DNA of 47,411 nucleotides from Phenylobacterium sp. (GCF_030698145.1 NZ_JAUYNW010000050.1:1-47411), one strand, 5' to 3'. Shown: positions 1 to 11,344, counted from the stretch's first letter. Notes: generated by a model not told the origin, from the letters alone. Numbers and translations: made by a program.

Positions 1-80
1 CACGAACCCCGCCACTCGATCCCGAAGGTCAGAAGAGTAAGGACGCGCCATGCAAGCTGGCCTCCTGCCCAGCCCACATC

Positions 81-119
81 TTGAATCATGATCCGCAGAC
101 AACCGGAATCCCGATTCAA
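81..119 (-). terminator. Possible hairpin downstream of eda
   Basis: Arms TTGAATC (81-87) and GATTCAA (113-119) can pair, with a second imperfect pairing inside. The element lies about 20 bases beyond the eda stop on the minus strand. It has no clear U-tract, so termination is only a guess. Three GANTC sites fall here (83-87, 106-110, 113-117). I see no gene in bases 1-136. Confidence 0.25.
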
Positions 120-136
120 TCAGCAGCGGTCAGGCT

Positions 137-769
137 CTAGACCACCGCCACCGGGGTCTTACCCAGCTGCGATGCGGCCTTGGCCAGCGCGGTGATGCGG
201 GCCCAGTCGCCGGCCTGGACAGCGTCCCGGGGCGCCACCCAGCTGCCGCCGACGCAGATCACGTTGGGCTGGGCCAGATAGTCGGGGGCGTTCTGCAGGT
301 CGACCCCGCCGGTCGGGCAGAAGGTCGCCTGCGGGAAGGGGCTGGCGAAGGCCTTGAGCGCGCCCACGCCGCCGACGATGTTGGCCGGGAAGAGCTTGAA
401 ATAGGTGAAACCGGCCCTCAGGCCCCACATCAGCTCGGTGGCCGTGGCGATGCCCGGCAGCAGCGGCAGGGGACCGTCGGAGCCCTCGCCCTCGATCAAG
501 CCGGGGCTGACCCCGAACCGGGCGCCGTTGTCGGCGGCCGCCTGGCGGGCCGCGGCCGTGGTGACCGTGCCGACGCCGACCACCGCGCCCTCGACCTCGC
601 CGGAGATGCGCCGCACGCAGTCCAGCGCCACGGGCGTGCGCAGGGTGACTTCCAGGGCGTAGAGGCCGCCGGCCACCAGGGCCTTGGCGAGGGGCACGGC
701 GTGCGCCTCCTCCTCGATGATCAGGACCGGCACCACGGGCGCCAACTTCAGGATCTCGGCGAAGGTCAA
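137..769 (-). CDS. eda: KDPG aldolase (2-dehydro-3-deoxy-phosphogluconate aldolase)
   Basis: Cleaves KDPG to pyruvate and glyceraldehyde-3-phosphate, the last step of the Entner-Doudoroff pathway, in the cytoplasm. The 210-residue length fits the family (about 213). The catalytic glutamate segment ALEVTLRT and the Schiff-base lysine segment YFKLFPAN are both present, followed by the CPTGGV phosphate-binding loop. The chosen start is TTG at 769, preceded by GGAAGG and giving [11 protein letters not shown]. This TTG overlaps the TGA of glk (TTGA), which indicates translational coupling. No ATG start fits the domain boundary, and the frame stays open upstream only as an out-of-phase reading of glk. 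Last gene of pgl-edd-glk-eda. Confidence 0.93.
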   Translation of the reverse strand: MTFAEILKLAPVVPVLIIEEEAHAVPLAKALVAGGLYALEVTLRTPVALDCVRRISGEVEGAVVGVGTVTTAAARQAAADNGARFGVSPGLIEGEGSDGPLPLLPGIATATELMWGLRAGFTYFKLFPANIVGGVGALKAFASPFPQATFCPTGGVDLQNAPDYLAQPNVICVGGSWVAPRDAVQAGDWARITALAKAASQLGKTPVAVV

Positions 770-1739
770 AGGCGGCTTCCTTCCAGTTGTTCCAGCACGC
801 GGGCGGCCCCGACCAGGGCGGCATAGGGATGCACGATCAGCGAGGTCGGGATGTCGCGGGTATAGTCCGAAAGCCGGCCCTTGTCCTCGAACCGGCGGCG
901 GAAACCGCCCGAGGCCAGGCGGTCGGCCATGCGCGGCGCGATGCCGCCGGAGACATAGACCCCGCCACGCGCGCCGCAGGTGAGCGCCAGGTCGCCGGCC
1001 ACCGAGCCCATGATCTCGCAGAAGCGGTCCAGGGTCTCCTCCGCCAGCAGGTCGCCGCCGGCCTGGCCGGAGGCCAGCACGGCCTTTTCGTCCGTGAGGT
1101 CGGCGGCCACGCCGCGCACGTCGGCCAGGCCCCGATAGAGCGAATAGAGCCCCGGCCCCGACAGGATGCGCTCGATGGACACCCGTCCGTGGGTGCGGCG
1201 CAGGCTGGCCCAGATGGCGGCCTCCACCCCGTCGGAGGGCGCGAAGGCGGCATGGCCGCCCTCGCTGGGGATGGCGATGTCGCCGCGCTCGGTGCGCACC
1301 ACCATGGAGACCCCGAAGCCGGTGCCAGCCCCCAGCACCACCACGGGCGCGCCTTCGGCGCCTTTCAGGGCCGGCCCGATGACCCGCAGGTCGTCGGCGT
1401 CCATCACCGGGGCGGCCAGGGCCTGGGCGGCGAAGTCGTTGATCAGCCTGGCGGCGTGGAACTCGAAGGTGCCGATCAGCTCTCCCTCGGAGATCCGCCA
1501 ATCGAGATTGGTGAACTCGATCTCGCCCTCGACCACGGGGCCGGCCACGGCCAGCACCGCCTTGTCGGGCCGCTGGCGCCCGGCGGTGGCGTCCAGGTAC
1601 TCGCCGATCACCTCGGTGAGCGAGCCGTATTCCGAGGCGGGATAGGTCTTGGGACTGCGGATCTTGCCGGTGTTGTCGACCAGGGCGAGGCGGGCGTTGG
1701 TGCCGCCGACATCGCCGACCAGGCCGGTATAGACAGTCT

Positions 1740-1743
<4 letters not shown>
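766..1743 (-). CDS. glk: Glucokinase
   Basis: Phosphorylates glucose with ATP to glucose-6-phosphate, feeding Zwf and the Entner-Doudoroff pathway. The 325-residue protein has the Glk-type N-terminal phosphate loop [12 protein letters not shown] (about residues 10-21), the second nucleotide loop GAGTGFGVS, and the EGGHAAFAP segment typical of the E. coli Glk family rather than ROK kinases. Its ATG overlaps the edd stop by four bases (ATGA), and its own stop overlaps the TTG start of eda. It is therefore embedded in a translationally coupled operon. Nothing is missing relative to the family. Confidence 0.95.
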
Positions 1744-3566
<1,823 letters not shown>

Positions 3567-3583
3567 GAAGCGGGCTCTCTAAC

Positions 3584-4264
3584 TCACATGGTCCAGAGGA
3601 TGCGCACCGGCGCTTTAGCCTGTTCCAGCAGGGCGTGCACGGGAAGACCGGCGGCGTCCTCGACGATCGCCCGCTTCGCCGCGCCGGAGATCAGGATCAG
3701 GGTGGCGCGCGCCCTCAGCAGGGCGGGCAGGGTCATGGTTATCCGCGCGACGGGCGGCGATCCGACCCCTTCCGGAACGCCCAGCAGCAGCCGGTCGCCG
3801 CCTGGGTCCATGCCGGCCTCGAGCACCGGACTGCCGGGGATCAGCGAGGCCACATGGCCGTCCTCGCCCATGCCCAGCAGCAGCATGTCGAATGAGCCCA
3901 GGGCCGCCACGTCGGCCTCGGCCAGGTCGGCCGCGGCCTGCGGACTGTCGGCGGGCCGCCAGAGGGGCACGAAGCGCGCCGCCGCCGCCGCCGCCGCGCC
4001 GGTCAGCAGGTGTTCGCGGACCAGGCGCTCATTGGAGTCCGCCGAGGTGGCGGGGGTGAACCGGTCGTCGGACAGGGTGACGGCGACCCGGCCCCAATCC
4101 AGCCGCGAACGGGCCAGCCGATCATAGATCGGCGCCGGCGATCGGCCGCCCGTGGCCACCAGGCTGGCGCCCCCGCGATGGTCGATGGCTGAGATCAGGG
4201 CGCCGTGAACGGCGGTCGTCGCGGCCTCGGCGAGAGCGGCGGGAGTCGGGAAGGTCTCGATCAT
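3584..4264 (-). CDS. pgl: 6-phosphogluconolactonase (DevB type)
   Basis: Hydrolyses 6-phosphogluconolactone to 6-phosphogluconate between Zwf and Edd. The 226-residue protein starts MIETFPTPAALAEAA and contains the family signatures SDDRFTP and GMGEDGHVASLIPG. The frame is open far upstream on the minus strand, but that region is the reverse of the glycosyltransferase gene. ATG at 4264 gives the normal length. It is the first gene of the pgl-edd-glk-eda cluster. Its usual partner zwf lies about 7.3 kb away rather than immediately upstream. It is divergent from the glycosyltransferase gene, so 4265-4435 should hold both promoters. Confidence 0.93.
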   Translation of the reverse strand: MIETFPTPAALAEAATTAVHGALISAIDHRGGASLVATGGRSPAPIYDRLARSRLDWGRVAVTLSDDRFTPATSADSNERLVREHLLTGAAAAAAARFVPLWRPADSPQAAADLAEADVAALGSFDMLLLGMGEDGHVASLIPGSPVLEAGMDPGGDRLLLGVPEGVGSPPVARITMTLPALLRARATLILISGAAKRAIVEDAAGLPVHALLEQAKAPVRILWTM

Positions 4265-4435
4265 GCTTCGCCCATAACGCCTGGAGGCGGCAAACGCCGC
4301 CGCAATTCGCCTGTCGGGCGAGAATTCGGCGCCGCAGCGCGGAACAATCGCCGCGGTTGGCGAGCTATGGCTACGGCCCGTCCCGCGTAACGGCGCCATT
4401 CGAGGGGGCTTGCCCGCATCGTCAGGAGTACCGCC

Positions 4436-5530
4436 ATGAGGATCGCTCAGGTTCCCCCGCTCTATGAGGCCGTCCCCCCGCGTCTGTACGGCGGGACGGA
4501 GCGGGTCGTGGCGCACCTGACCGACGCCCTGGTGGAGCTGGGACACGACGTCACCCTGTTCGCCAGCGCCGAGGCCGAGACCAAGGCCCGGCTGGTCGCC
4601 GTCCGCGACCAGGCGATCCGCCTGGATCCCGCGGAGCTGAAGTCCGACCTGGCGGCCCACATCACGCAGCTCACTGAGGTCCGGCGCCGGGCCCATGAGT
4701 TCGACGTCATCCACTTCCACACCGACATGCTGCACTTCCCGTTCTTCGAGGCCATGCCGGACAAGACGCTGACCACGCTGCACGGGCGGCTGGACGTGAA
4801 GGACCTGCCCGACGTCTACCGGCGCTGGCGGCAGTTCCCGCTGGTGTCGATCTCGGACGACCAGAGGCGGCCCATCCCCTTCGCCAACTGGGCGGGCACG
4901 GTGCACCACGGCATGAGCGCCGAGCTCTACCAGCCGAGCTACGAGCCCGGGGCCTATCTGGCCTTCCTGGGACGCATCTCGCCAGAGAAGCGGCCGGATC
5001 GCGCCATCGCCATCGCCCAACGCCTGGGGATGCGCCTGAAGATCGCCGCCAAGGTGGACGCTGCCGACCTGCGCTACTTCCAGGACAAGATCGAACCGCT
5101 GATCCTGGCCGAGCCCCTCGTGGAGTACGTGGGCGAGATCGGCGACGCGGCGAAGTCGGCCTTCCTCGGCGGGGCCAGCGCCCTGCTGTTCCCCATCGAC
5201 TGGCCCGAACCCTTCGGCCTGGTGATGATCGAGGCCATGGCCTGCGGAACGCCCGTGGTGGCCTACGCCAACGGCTCGGTCCCCGAGGTGGTCGAGGACG
5301 GGGTCACCGGCTACATCGTCCATGACGAGGATCAGGCCGTGGCCGCCGTGCGCCGCGCCGTGGGCTTGAACCGCCAGGAGGTCCGGCGCAGATTCGAGCT
5401 TCGGTTCTCGGCGACGGCCATGGCCCGGCGATATCTCGACCTCTATGCGGAGGCCCTGAGTCCGGGCCGACCGGGCGTCGCCCCGGAGCGAAATTCGATC
5501 CGACTGGATCGAATTTCGCTCCGTCTTTGA
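4436..5530 (+). CDS. Family 4 glycosyltransferase (GT-B)
   Basis: A retaining GT4-type glycosyltransferase of 364 residues. The N-terminal GT-B start MRIAQVPPLYEAVPP followed by LYGGTERVV, and the C-terminal donor-site signature EPFGLVMIEAMACGTPVV followed by PEVVEDGVTG, are clear. The ribosome-binding site CAGGAG is well placed. Donor and acceptor are unknown. The next gene is a debranching-type glycosidase, so a storage or compatible-solute glucoside is plausible but inferred. The last ~15 codons are written by an 18-bp perfect inverted repeat (5484-5523), so the natural C-terminus may have been altered by insertion of a palindromic element. No membrane segment is seen. Confidence 0.88.
   Translation: MRIAQVPPLYEAVPPRLYGGTERVVAHLTDALVELGHDVTLFASAEAETKARLVAVRDQAIRLDPAELKSDLAAHITQLTEVRRRAHEFDVIHFHTDMLHFPFFEAMPDKTLTTLHGRLDVKDLPDVYRRWRQFPLVSISDDQRRPIPFANWAGTVHHGMSAELYQPSYEPGAYLAFLGRISPEKRPDRAIAIAQRLGMRLKIAAKVDAADLRYFQDKIEPLILAEPLVEYVGEIGDAAKSAFLGGASALLFPIDWPEPFGLVMIEAMACGTPVVAYANGSVPEVVEDGVTGYIVHDEDQAVAAVRRAVGLNRQEVRRRFELRFSATAMARRYLDLYAEALSPGRPGVAPERNSIRLDRISLRL
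5484..5523. repeat. 18-bp perfect inverted repeat at the 3' end of the glycosyltransferase gene
   Basis: The arm GGAGCGAAATTCGATCC (5485-5501) is followed by a four-base loop and its exact reverse complement (5506-5522). One further C-G pair closes the stem. It lies inside the last codons of the glycosyltransferase and is AT-richer than its surroundings. There is no U-tract directly after it. It could be an RNA stabiliser, an attenuator before the debranching enzyme gene, or a dispersed repeat. Confidence 0.85.
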
Positions 5531-5534
5531 AATT

Positions 5535-5581
5535 GACCATTTTCTTCGACGAACCGGTGGCCACTTCGTCGGAAAATGGTC
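5535..5581. repeat. Second long hairpin before the debranching enzyme gene
   Basis: Arms GACCATTTTC (5535-5544) plus CGACGAA (5547-5553), and TTCGTCG (5565-5571) plus GAAAATGGTC (5572-5581), pair with only a two-base bulge. The hairpin fills most of the gap between the glycosyltransferase stop and the start codon at 5611. Together with the first palindrome it makes two strong hairpins in under 100 bases. Confidence 0.8.
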
Positions 5582-5610
5582 GGAACGCGAACGGCTGAGG
5601 ACAGAGGCTT

Positions 5611-7761
5611 ATGGACGACCTCGCGCCGGCCCCGGACGCGCCCGTCGAGCACGGCGAAACCGGCGAGCCCCGCGTTCCCCATCGGCTGTTCGCCCTGAAG
5701 GACAAGGACACCTTCGTGGTGTGCGACGCGTTCGGGGACATCCTGGGCGCCGCGGACGGCCTGTTCCACAACGACACCCGCATCCTGTCGCGGTTCCGGG
5801 TGTTGCTGGGCGGCCAGCCGCCGTCGCTGCTGTCGGCGGCGATCGCCCAGGACAACGTGTTCTTCACGTCGAACGGCGCCAACCAGGCCCTGCCCTATCC
5901 GGGCGGGCCTGTGGGTCCCCCCGGCGTCCTGCACATCGAGCGCAAGCGGTTCCTGTGGCAGGAGCGGCTCTATGAGCGCATCGCCTGCGTCAACTACAGC
6001 CGCGACGTGGTGCTGCTGCCCCTCTCGCTGGAGTTCGGCGCGGACTTCCACGACATGTTCGAAGTGCGCGGCATGAAGCGCGAGCGGCGCGGCTACCACC
6101 ACCTTCCCGAGGTGGACGGCCGTTCGGTGCGCTACCGCTACGAGGGCCTGGACGGCGTCGAGCGCACCAGCGTCATCGCCTTTTCCGATCCGCCCGGCCG
6201 GATCGGGGCGCACCGGGCCGACTACATGTACTCGCTGCAGCCCGAGGGCCGGCTGGAGCTCTATCTCGAGATCGGTGCCGAGGGCGGCTACACCCCCAGC
6301 AAGGAGCGGTTCCGCGACGCCGCGGCCCGCGCCCGCTGGGACATGCGCGCGCGGCGCCGACACGGCGCGCGCCTGCGCACCTCCGGGCGGCTGTTCAACG
6401 AATGGCTTGAGAAATCCAAGGCCGACCTCGCCCTGCTCACCACCCAGATGGAGACCGGCCCCTATCCCTATGCCGGCATTCCCTGGTTCTCGACCGCCTT
6501 CGGGCGCGACGCGATCATCACCGCCTGGCAGATCCTGTGGTTCGAGCCTGGCCTGGCCAAGGGCGTGCTGACCTACCTGGCCGCCAACCAGGCCCAGGAG
6601 ATCTCGGCCTTCCGCGACTCCGCCCCCGGCAAGATCATGCACGAGACCCGCAAGGGCGAGATGCCGGCCTTGGGCGAGGTGCCGTTCGGACGCTATTACG
6701 GCGGGGTCGACACCACGCCGCTGTTCATCGCCCTGGCCGGCGCCTATGCCGAGCGCACCGGCGACTTCGAGCTGATCGAGGCCCTGTGGCCGGCGCTCAA
6801 GGCCGCCACCGCCTGGATGGAGCACTATGGCGACACCAACGCCGACGGCCTGATCGACTACAAGCGCGGCCAGGACTCCGGCCTCTCCAACCAGGGCTGG
6901 AAGGATTCCGAGGACAGCGTCTTCCACAAGGACGGCCGGTTCCCCAACGGCCCCGTGGCGCTGGTGGAGGTGCAGGGCTACGCCTTCTGCGCCTATCGGG
7001 CCATGGCCGCCTTCGCACGGCGCCAGGGCGACGAGCCGCACGCCGAGCGCTGGGCGGGCCGGGCCGAGCAGATCCGGGAGTCGGTCGAGCGGATGTTCTG
7101 GATGGAGGACGAGGGCTATTACGGCATCGCCATCGACGGCGAGGGCGCGCTCTGCCGGGTGATGTCGTCCAACCCCGGGCACCTGCTGTTCTCGGGCCTG
7201 CCGTCGCCGGAGCGCGCGCACCGGGTCACCAAGCGAATCCTGTCGGCGGGCTTCGATTCCGGCTGGGGCGTGCGGACGCTCGCCACCGGCCAGGCGCGCT
7301 TCAATCCGATGAGTTACCACAACGGCTCGGTCTGGCCGCACGACACGGCGCTCTGCGCCATGGGGCTGTCGCGCTATGGCGAACGCGCCGGCGTGGTGTC
7401 GCTGACCTCGGGCCTGTTCGAGACAGCGGCCAGTTACGAGATGCGCCTGCCCGAGCTGTTCTGCGGCTTCCCGCGCATGGCCGGCGAGCCGCCGGTGGCC
7501 TATCCGGTCGCCTGCCTGCCCCAAGCCTGGGCGGCGGGGTCGGTGTTCATGATGGTGCAGGCCTGCCTGGGGATCAGTGTCGACGGCGACAAGGGCGAGG
7601 TGGAGGTGCGCGACCCCCACCTGCCGATCGGCATCGACCGGTTCTGGATCGAGGGCCTGCGGGTCGGCGACGCCAGGATCGACCTGGGCTTCGAGCGCGA
7701 GGGCGGGCGCGTCCGCGTCCACGCCCGCGGCGCCTCGGGCGTGCCCGTCAGGGTGCGCTAG
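5611..7761 (+). CDS. Glycogen-debranching-type amylo-alpha-1,6-glucosidase
   Basis: A 716-residue protein with a glycogen-debranching N-terminal domain (about residues 20-230; FHNDTRILSRFRVLLGG) followed by an (alpha/alpha)6 GDE_C-type catalytic domain (about 280-690; WFSTAFGRDAIITAWQ, YKRGQDSGLSNQGWKDS, PMSYHNGSVWPHD). These match bacterial amylo-alpha-1,6-glucosidase-like proteins acting on alpha-glucans or related glucosides. AGAGG lies four bases before the ATG. No signal peptide is visible, so it is probably cytoplasmic. It shares strand and probably transcript with the preceding glycosyltransferase, though two hairpins sit between them. The exact substrate cannot be read from sequence. 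Confidence 0.88.
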   Translation: MDDLAPAPDAPVEHGETGEPRVPHRLFALKDKDTFVVCDAFGDILGAADGLFHNDTRILSRFRVLLGGQPPSLLSAAIAQDNVFFTSNGANQALPYPGGPVGPPGVLHIERKRFLWQERLYERIACVNYSRDVVLLPLSLEFGADFHDMFEVRGMKRERRGYHHLPEVDGRSVRYRYEGLDGVERTSVIAFSDPPGRIGAHRADYMYSLQPEGRLELYLEIGAEGGYTPSKERFRDAAARARWDMRARRRHGARLRTSGRLFNEWLEKSKADLALLTTQMETGPYPYAGIPWFSTAFGRDAIITAWQILWFEPGLAKGVLTYLAANQAQEISAFRDSAPGKIMHETRKGEMPALGEVPFGRYYGGVDTTPLFIALAGAYAERTGDFELIEALWPALKAATAWMEHYGDTNADGLIDYKRGQDSGLSNQGWKDSEDSVFHKDGRFPNGPVALVEVQGYAFCAYRAMAAFARRQGDEPHAERWAGRAEQIRESVERMFWMEDEGYYGIAIDGEGALCRVMSSNPGHLLFSGLPSPERAHRVTKRILSAGFDSGWGVRTLATGQARFNPMSYHNGSVWPHDTALCAMGLSRYGERAGVVSLTSGLFETAASYEMRLPELFCGFPRMAGEPPVAYPVACLPQAWAAGSVFMMVQACLGISVDGDKGEVEVRDPHLPIGIDRFWIEGLRVGDARIDLGFEREGGRVRVHARGASGVPVRVR

Positions 7762-7814
7762 CCGCCAGCCGGATGCGCCTCGAAAGCCAGAACCCTTTAG
7801 ATCCTCACCCAGCG

Positions 7815-7911
7815 CGTCGCCCTCTTCGGCGACGTGACGGAGGGTCCCCAAACAAGAGTCAAAGTCCCCCTCACCCGGCCATTCGGCCGGGAGCTCCCCC
7901 AGAGGGGGAGC
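7815..7911. terminator. Cluster of hairpins between convergent genes
   Basis: Three stems lie in the gap between the debranching enzyme gene (+) and pyk (-): CGTCGCC/GGCGACG (7815-7834), CCCGGCC/GGCCGGG (7874-7891) and GCTCCCCC/GGGGGAGC (7893-7911). The last two, with their CCCCCTCACC lead, look like a dispersed intergenic repeat. They probably stop transcription from both sides. There is no long U-tract. Confidence 0.55.
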
Positions 7912-7924
7912 ATCTGTTCGGCGG

Positions 7925-9343
7925 CTAGCGGCGCGGGGTATGGGCCAGCCGCAGGATATTGGCCGCGCCGGGCGAGCCCATGGGCAGGCCCGCCAGGATC
8001 AGCACCCGCTGGCCGGGGCCGGCCAGACCCATCTCCATGGCCCGTTCGACCGCCATCCGGGTGAGGTTCTCCGGATCGGTGATCTGCGGCGCCACGTGGG
8101 GTTCGACGCCCCAGGCCAGGGCGAGCTTGCGCGCCGCCCAGAGGTTGGGGGTGAGCGCCAGGATCGGCTGCAGCGGCCGTTCGCGGGCCAGCCGAAGGGC
8201 CGTCTGGCCCGTGGTCGTGAACGCCACCAGGCAGGCGGTGGAGGCGGCCTCGGCGGCGCGGCGGGCGGCGGCCACCAGGGCGTCGGCGTCGGCGTCCTCC
8301 ACCGGATACTCCGCGCGCATCAGCTCGGGCCAGCGCGGGTCCTGCTCCACCCGGGTGATGATGCGGTCCATGATGGAGACCGCCTCCAGGGGATAGTCGC
8401 CGACGGCGCTCTCGGCCGAGAGCATGACCGCGTCGGCGCCCTCATAGACCGCGCCGGCCACGTCGGAGGCCTCGGCGCGGGTGGGGGTGGGCGAGTGGAT
8501 CATCGATTCCAGCATCTGGGTGGCCACGATCACCGGAATGCCCCGGGTGCGCGCCGCCCGGATCAGGGCCTTCTGCACCACTGGCACGTCCTCGGGATTG
8601 AGCTCCACCCCCAGGTCGCCGCGGGCCACCATCACCGCCTGGCAGAGGTCGAGGATCTCGTCGAGGGCCTCGAGGGCGGCGGGCTTCTCGATCTTGGCCA
8701 GCACGCTGGCGCGGCCCTGGACGATCTGGCGCAGCTCGGCCATGTCCGAGGCCCGCTGCACGAAGGACAGCGCCACCCAGTCGACGCCCTGCGTGAGGGC
8801 GAAGGCCAGGTCCTCGCGGTCCTTTGGCGTGAGCGCCGGGATCGGGATGGCCAGGCCCGGCAGGTTCAGGCCCTTGTGGTCCGACAGGCTGTCGCCGGAG
8901 ACCACCACGGTGTCGGCGAAATCGGGGCCGCAGCGGCGGACCTTCAGGCGCACCTTGCCATCGTCCAGCAGGATGTCGGCGTCGGGCCTCAAGGCGGCGA
9001 ACACCTCGACCAGCGGCACGCCCACGCGGCTGGCGTCGCCGGGAACGTCGGAGAGGTCGAGGCGGAAATCCTGTCCGGGCTTCAGCCGCACGGTGCGGTC
9101 GGCGAACTCCCCCAGCCGGATCTTCGGGCCCTGCAGGTCGGCCAGCACCGCCAGCGGCCGGCCCACCTTGGCCTCGGCGGCGCGGACGTCGGCAATGGTC
9201 TTGGCGTGGTCCTCGTGGGCGCCGTGGCTGAAATTGACCCGGAAGACGTCAGCGCCGGCGCGGGCGAGTTCGGTGATCTTCACCACCCCACGGCTGGCGG
9301 GGCCGAGGGTCGCGACAATGCGGGCTCGGCGATCGCGGATCAT
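7925..9343 (-). CDS. pyk: Pyruvate kinase
   Basis: Converts phosphoenolpyruvate and ADP to pyruvate and ATP, downstream of the Entner-Doudoroff branch. Signatures: RRARIVATLGPAS at the N-terminus, FRVNFSHG, the active-site segment VLAKIEKPAALEALDEI, VMVARGDLGVEL, and MLSAESAVGDYP. I chose ATG 9343 (472 residues) because AAGGAG sits six bases upstream. An in-frame ATG at 9376 would add 11 residues but lacks a ribosome-binding site. It is divergent from the GH15 gene and convergent with the debranching enzyme gene. Confidence 0.95.
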   Translation of the reverse strand: MIRDRRARIVATLGPASRGVVKITELARAGADVFRVNFSHGAHEDHAKTIADVRAAEAKVGRPLAVLADLQGPKIRLGEFADRTVRLKPGQDFRLDLSDVPGDASRVGVPLVEVFAALRPDADILLDDGKVRLKVRRCGPDFADTVVVSGDSLSDHKGLNLPGLAIPIPALTPKDREDLAFALTQGVDWVALSFVQRASDMAELRQIVQGRASVLAKIEKPAALEALDEILDLCQAVMVARGDLGVELNPEDVPVVQKALIRAARTRGIPVIVATQMLESMIHSPTPTRAEASDVAGAVYEGADAVMLSAESAVGDYPLEAVSIMDRIITRVEQDPRWPELMRAEYPVEDADADALVAAARRAAEAASTACLVAFTTTGQTALRLARERPLQPILALTPNLWAARKLALAWGVEPHVAPQITDPENLTRMAVERAMEMGLAGPGQRVLILAGLPMGSPGAANILRLAHTPRR

Positions 9344-9477
9344 CCTAGGCTCCTTGGGGACGGTAACCGGTGTCATAGCGCACAGGTAGCACGTGGCGAT
9401 TCGGATCGCAGACTATCAAACCGCGCGCGCATGGTGTCTCCCTTGAACCGATCATGCCGCTCGCGGATTCCAGACGA

Positions 9478-11289
9478 ATGACCCAGACCCTCGACCTGTT
9501 CCCTATCGGCAACTGCGCGGCAAGCGCCATGATCGACCGCGCCGGCCGGTTCGTCTGGGCCTGCGCGCCGCGGGTTGACGGCGATCCGGTTTTCTCGGCC
9601 CTGCTGGGCGGACGCGATCCGAACGAGGACGACACGGCCCAAGGCCTCTGGGTGGTGGAGCTGGAGAACCAGGCCAGCGTCAGCCAGACCTACCTGCGCA
9701 ACACCCCGATCCTCTCCACGGAGATCACCGACACGTCGGGCGCGGTGGTCCAGGTGATCGACTTCTGCCCCCGCTACCGCCAGTTCGGCCGGGTCTACCG
9801 CCCGCTGGCCTTCATCCGCATCGTCCGCCCGCTGTCGGGGACGGCCAATATCCGCGTGCGCCTGCGGCCCACCGTGAACTGGGGCGAGCGGGCCGCGGCC
9901 AAGACCTCCGGCTCCAATCACATCCGCTATGTGGGCGGGGAGATGACCCTGCGGATGACCACCGACGCGCCGGTGGGCCATATCGAGCACGAACGGCTGT
10001 TCCGGCTGGAGGAGCCCATCGCCATGTTCCTCGGCCCCGACGAGGGGTTCGACTCCGACCTCGCCACCACCGCCGAGCGGATGCTGAAGGAGACCACCGA
10101 CTACTGGCGCGGCTGGGTGCGCACGCTCTCGGTGCCGCTGGAGTGGCAGGAGGCGGTGATCCGCGCGGCGATCACGCTGAAGCTCTGCGCCCACGAGGAG
10201 ACCGGCGCCATCGTCGCGGCCCTGACCACCTCGATCCCCGAGCACCCGCCCCACGACGGCCAGCAGGGCCGCAACTGGGACTACCGCTACTGCTGGCTGC
10301 GCGACGCCTATTACGTGGTCCAGGCGCTCAACCGGCTGGGCGCGGCCGACATGCTGGAGAACTATCTCGGCTATCTGCGCAACATCGTCGACCGTTCCAA
10401 GGGCGGCCATGTCCAGCCGCTCTACGGCGTGGGACTGGAGCCCTCGCTGACCGAACGCTTCGCCGAGCACCTGCCGGGCTATCGCGGCATGGGCCCGGTG
10501 CGGCTGGGCAACCAGGCCCACGAACACCTGCAGCATGACGTCTACGGACAGATCGTGCTGTCGACCGTCCAGGCCTTCTTCGACGAGCGGCTGTTCCGTC
10601 CGGCCACGGTCGACGACTTCCGCAGCCTGGAGCCGGTGGGCGACCGGGCCTTCGAACTGCACGACAAGCCCGACGCCAGCCTCTGGGAGTTCCGCGGCCG
10701 TGAGGCGGTCCACACCTATTCGGCGGTGATGTGCTGGGCCGCCTGCGACCGGCTGGGCAACGCCGCGGCCAAGCTCGGCCTGCTGGAACGCGCCGATTTC
10801 TGGAACGACCGGGCCCATAAGGTGCGCCTGACCATCGAGACCCACGCCTGGAACGCCGAGCTCGGCCGGTTCGCCGCGACCTTCGGCGGCGACGAGCTGG
10901 ACGCCAGCCTGCTGCAACTGGTCGACGTGCGCTTCGTCAGCCCCGACGATCCGCGCATGGCCGCGACCATCGCGGCGGTGGAGACGGGCCTGCGGCGCGG
11001 ATCCTTCATGCTGCGCTACGCCCGGCCCGACGACTTCGGCGAACCCAAGACGGCGTTCAACATCTGCACCTTCTGGCTGATCGAGGTGCTGCACCTGTCG
11101 GGCCGCACGGCCGAGGCGCGCGAGCTGTTCACCGAGATGTTGGACCGCCGCACCGCCGCGGGCCTGCTGTCGGAGGACATCGCCTTCGACGGCGGCGAGT
11201 TGTGGGGCAACTATCCCCAGACCTATTCGCTGGTGGGGCTGATCAACTGCGCGACCATGCTGTCCAAGCCCTGGGCCTCGGTGCGGTGA
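9478..11289 (+). CDS. Glycoside hydrolase family 15 (glucoamylase/trehalase-like)
   Basis: About 603 residues from MTQTLDLFPIGNCAAS. The (alpha/alpha)6-barrel signature RNWDYRYCWLRDAYYVVQAL is the GH15 hallmark, and the C-terminal GGELWGNYPQTYSLVGLIN carries the second conserved acidic region. GH15 includes glucoamylases and bacterial trehalases. With otsB-otsA 2 kb away, trehalose or maltooligosaccharide turnover is likely, but specificity is not readable here. No signal peptide is seen, so the enzyme is probably cytoplasmic. An ATG at 9454 is an alternative start; neither has a strong ribosome-binding site. Confidence 0.88.
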   Translation: MTQTLDLFPIGNCAASAMIDRAGRFVWACAPRVDGDPVFSALLGGRDPNEDDTAQGLWVVELENQASVSQTYLRNTPILSTEITDTSGAVVQVIDFCPRYRQFGRVYRPLAFIRIVRPLSGTANIRVRLRPTVNWGERAAAKTSGSNHIRYVGGEMTLRMTTDAPVGHIEHERLFRLEEPIAMFLGPDEGFDSDLATTAERMLKETTDYWRGWVRTLSVPLEWQEAVIRAAITLKLCAHEETGAIVAALTTSIPEHPPHDGQQGRNWDYRYCWLRDAYYVVQALNRLGAADMLENYLGYLRNIVDRSKGGHVQPLYGVGLEPSLTERFAEHLPGYRGMGPVRLGNQAHEHLQHDVYGQIVLSTVQAFFDERLFRPATVDDFRSLEPVGDRAFELHDKPDASLWEFRGREAVHTYSAVMCWAACDRLGNAAAKLGLLERADFWNDRAHKVRLTIETHAWNAELGRFAATFGGDELDASLLQLVDVRFVSPDDPRMAATIAAVETGLRRGSFMLRYARPDDFGEPKTAFNICTFWLIEVLHLSGRTAEARELFTEMLDRRTAAGLLSEDIAFDGGELWGNYPQTYSLVGLINCATMLSKPWASVR

Positions 11290-11309
11290 ATCCTTTTCGC
11301 GCCCTGCGA

Positions 11310-11326
11310 GTTGTCTAGCAGACAAC
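11310..11326 (+). repeat. Short hairpin between the GH15 gene and the small ORF
   Basis: GTTGTCT and AGACAAC flank a three-base loop in the 55-base gap after the GH15 stop. It may mark the transcript end or a 5' leader of the small gene. It lacks a U-tract. Confidence 0.4.
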
Positions 11327-11344
11327 GCCATAAAGAGGCGCCTG

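Noticed and set aside
5443..7851. An 802-codon open frame opposite the debranching enzyme gene
   Set aside because: Shadow of a gene with clear catalytic motifs on the plus strand.
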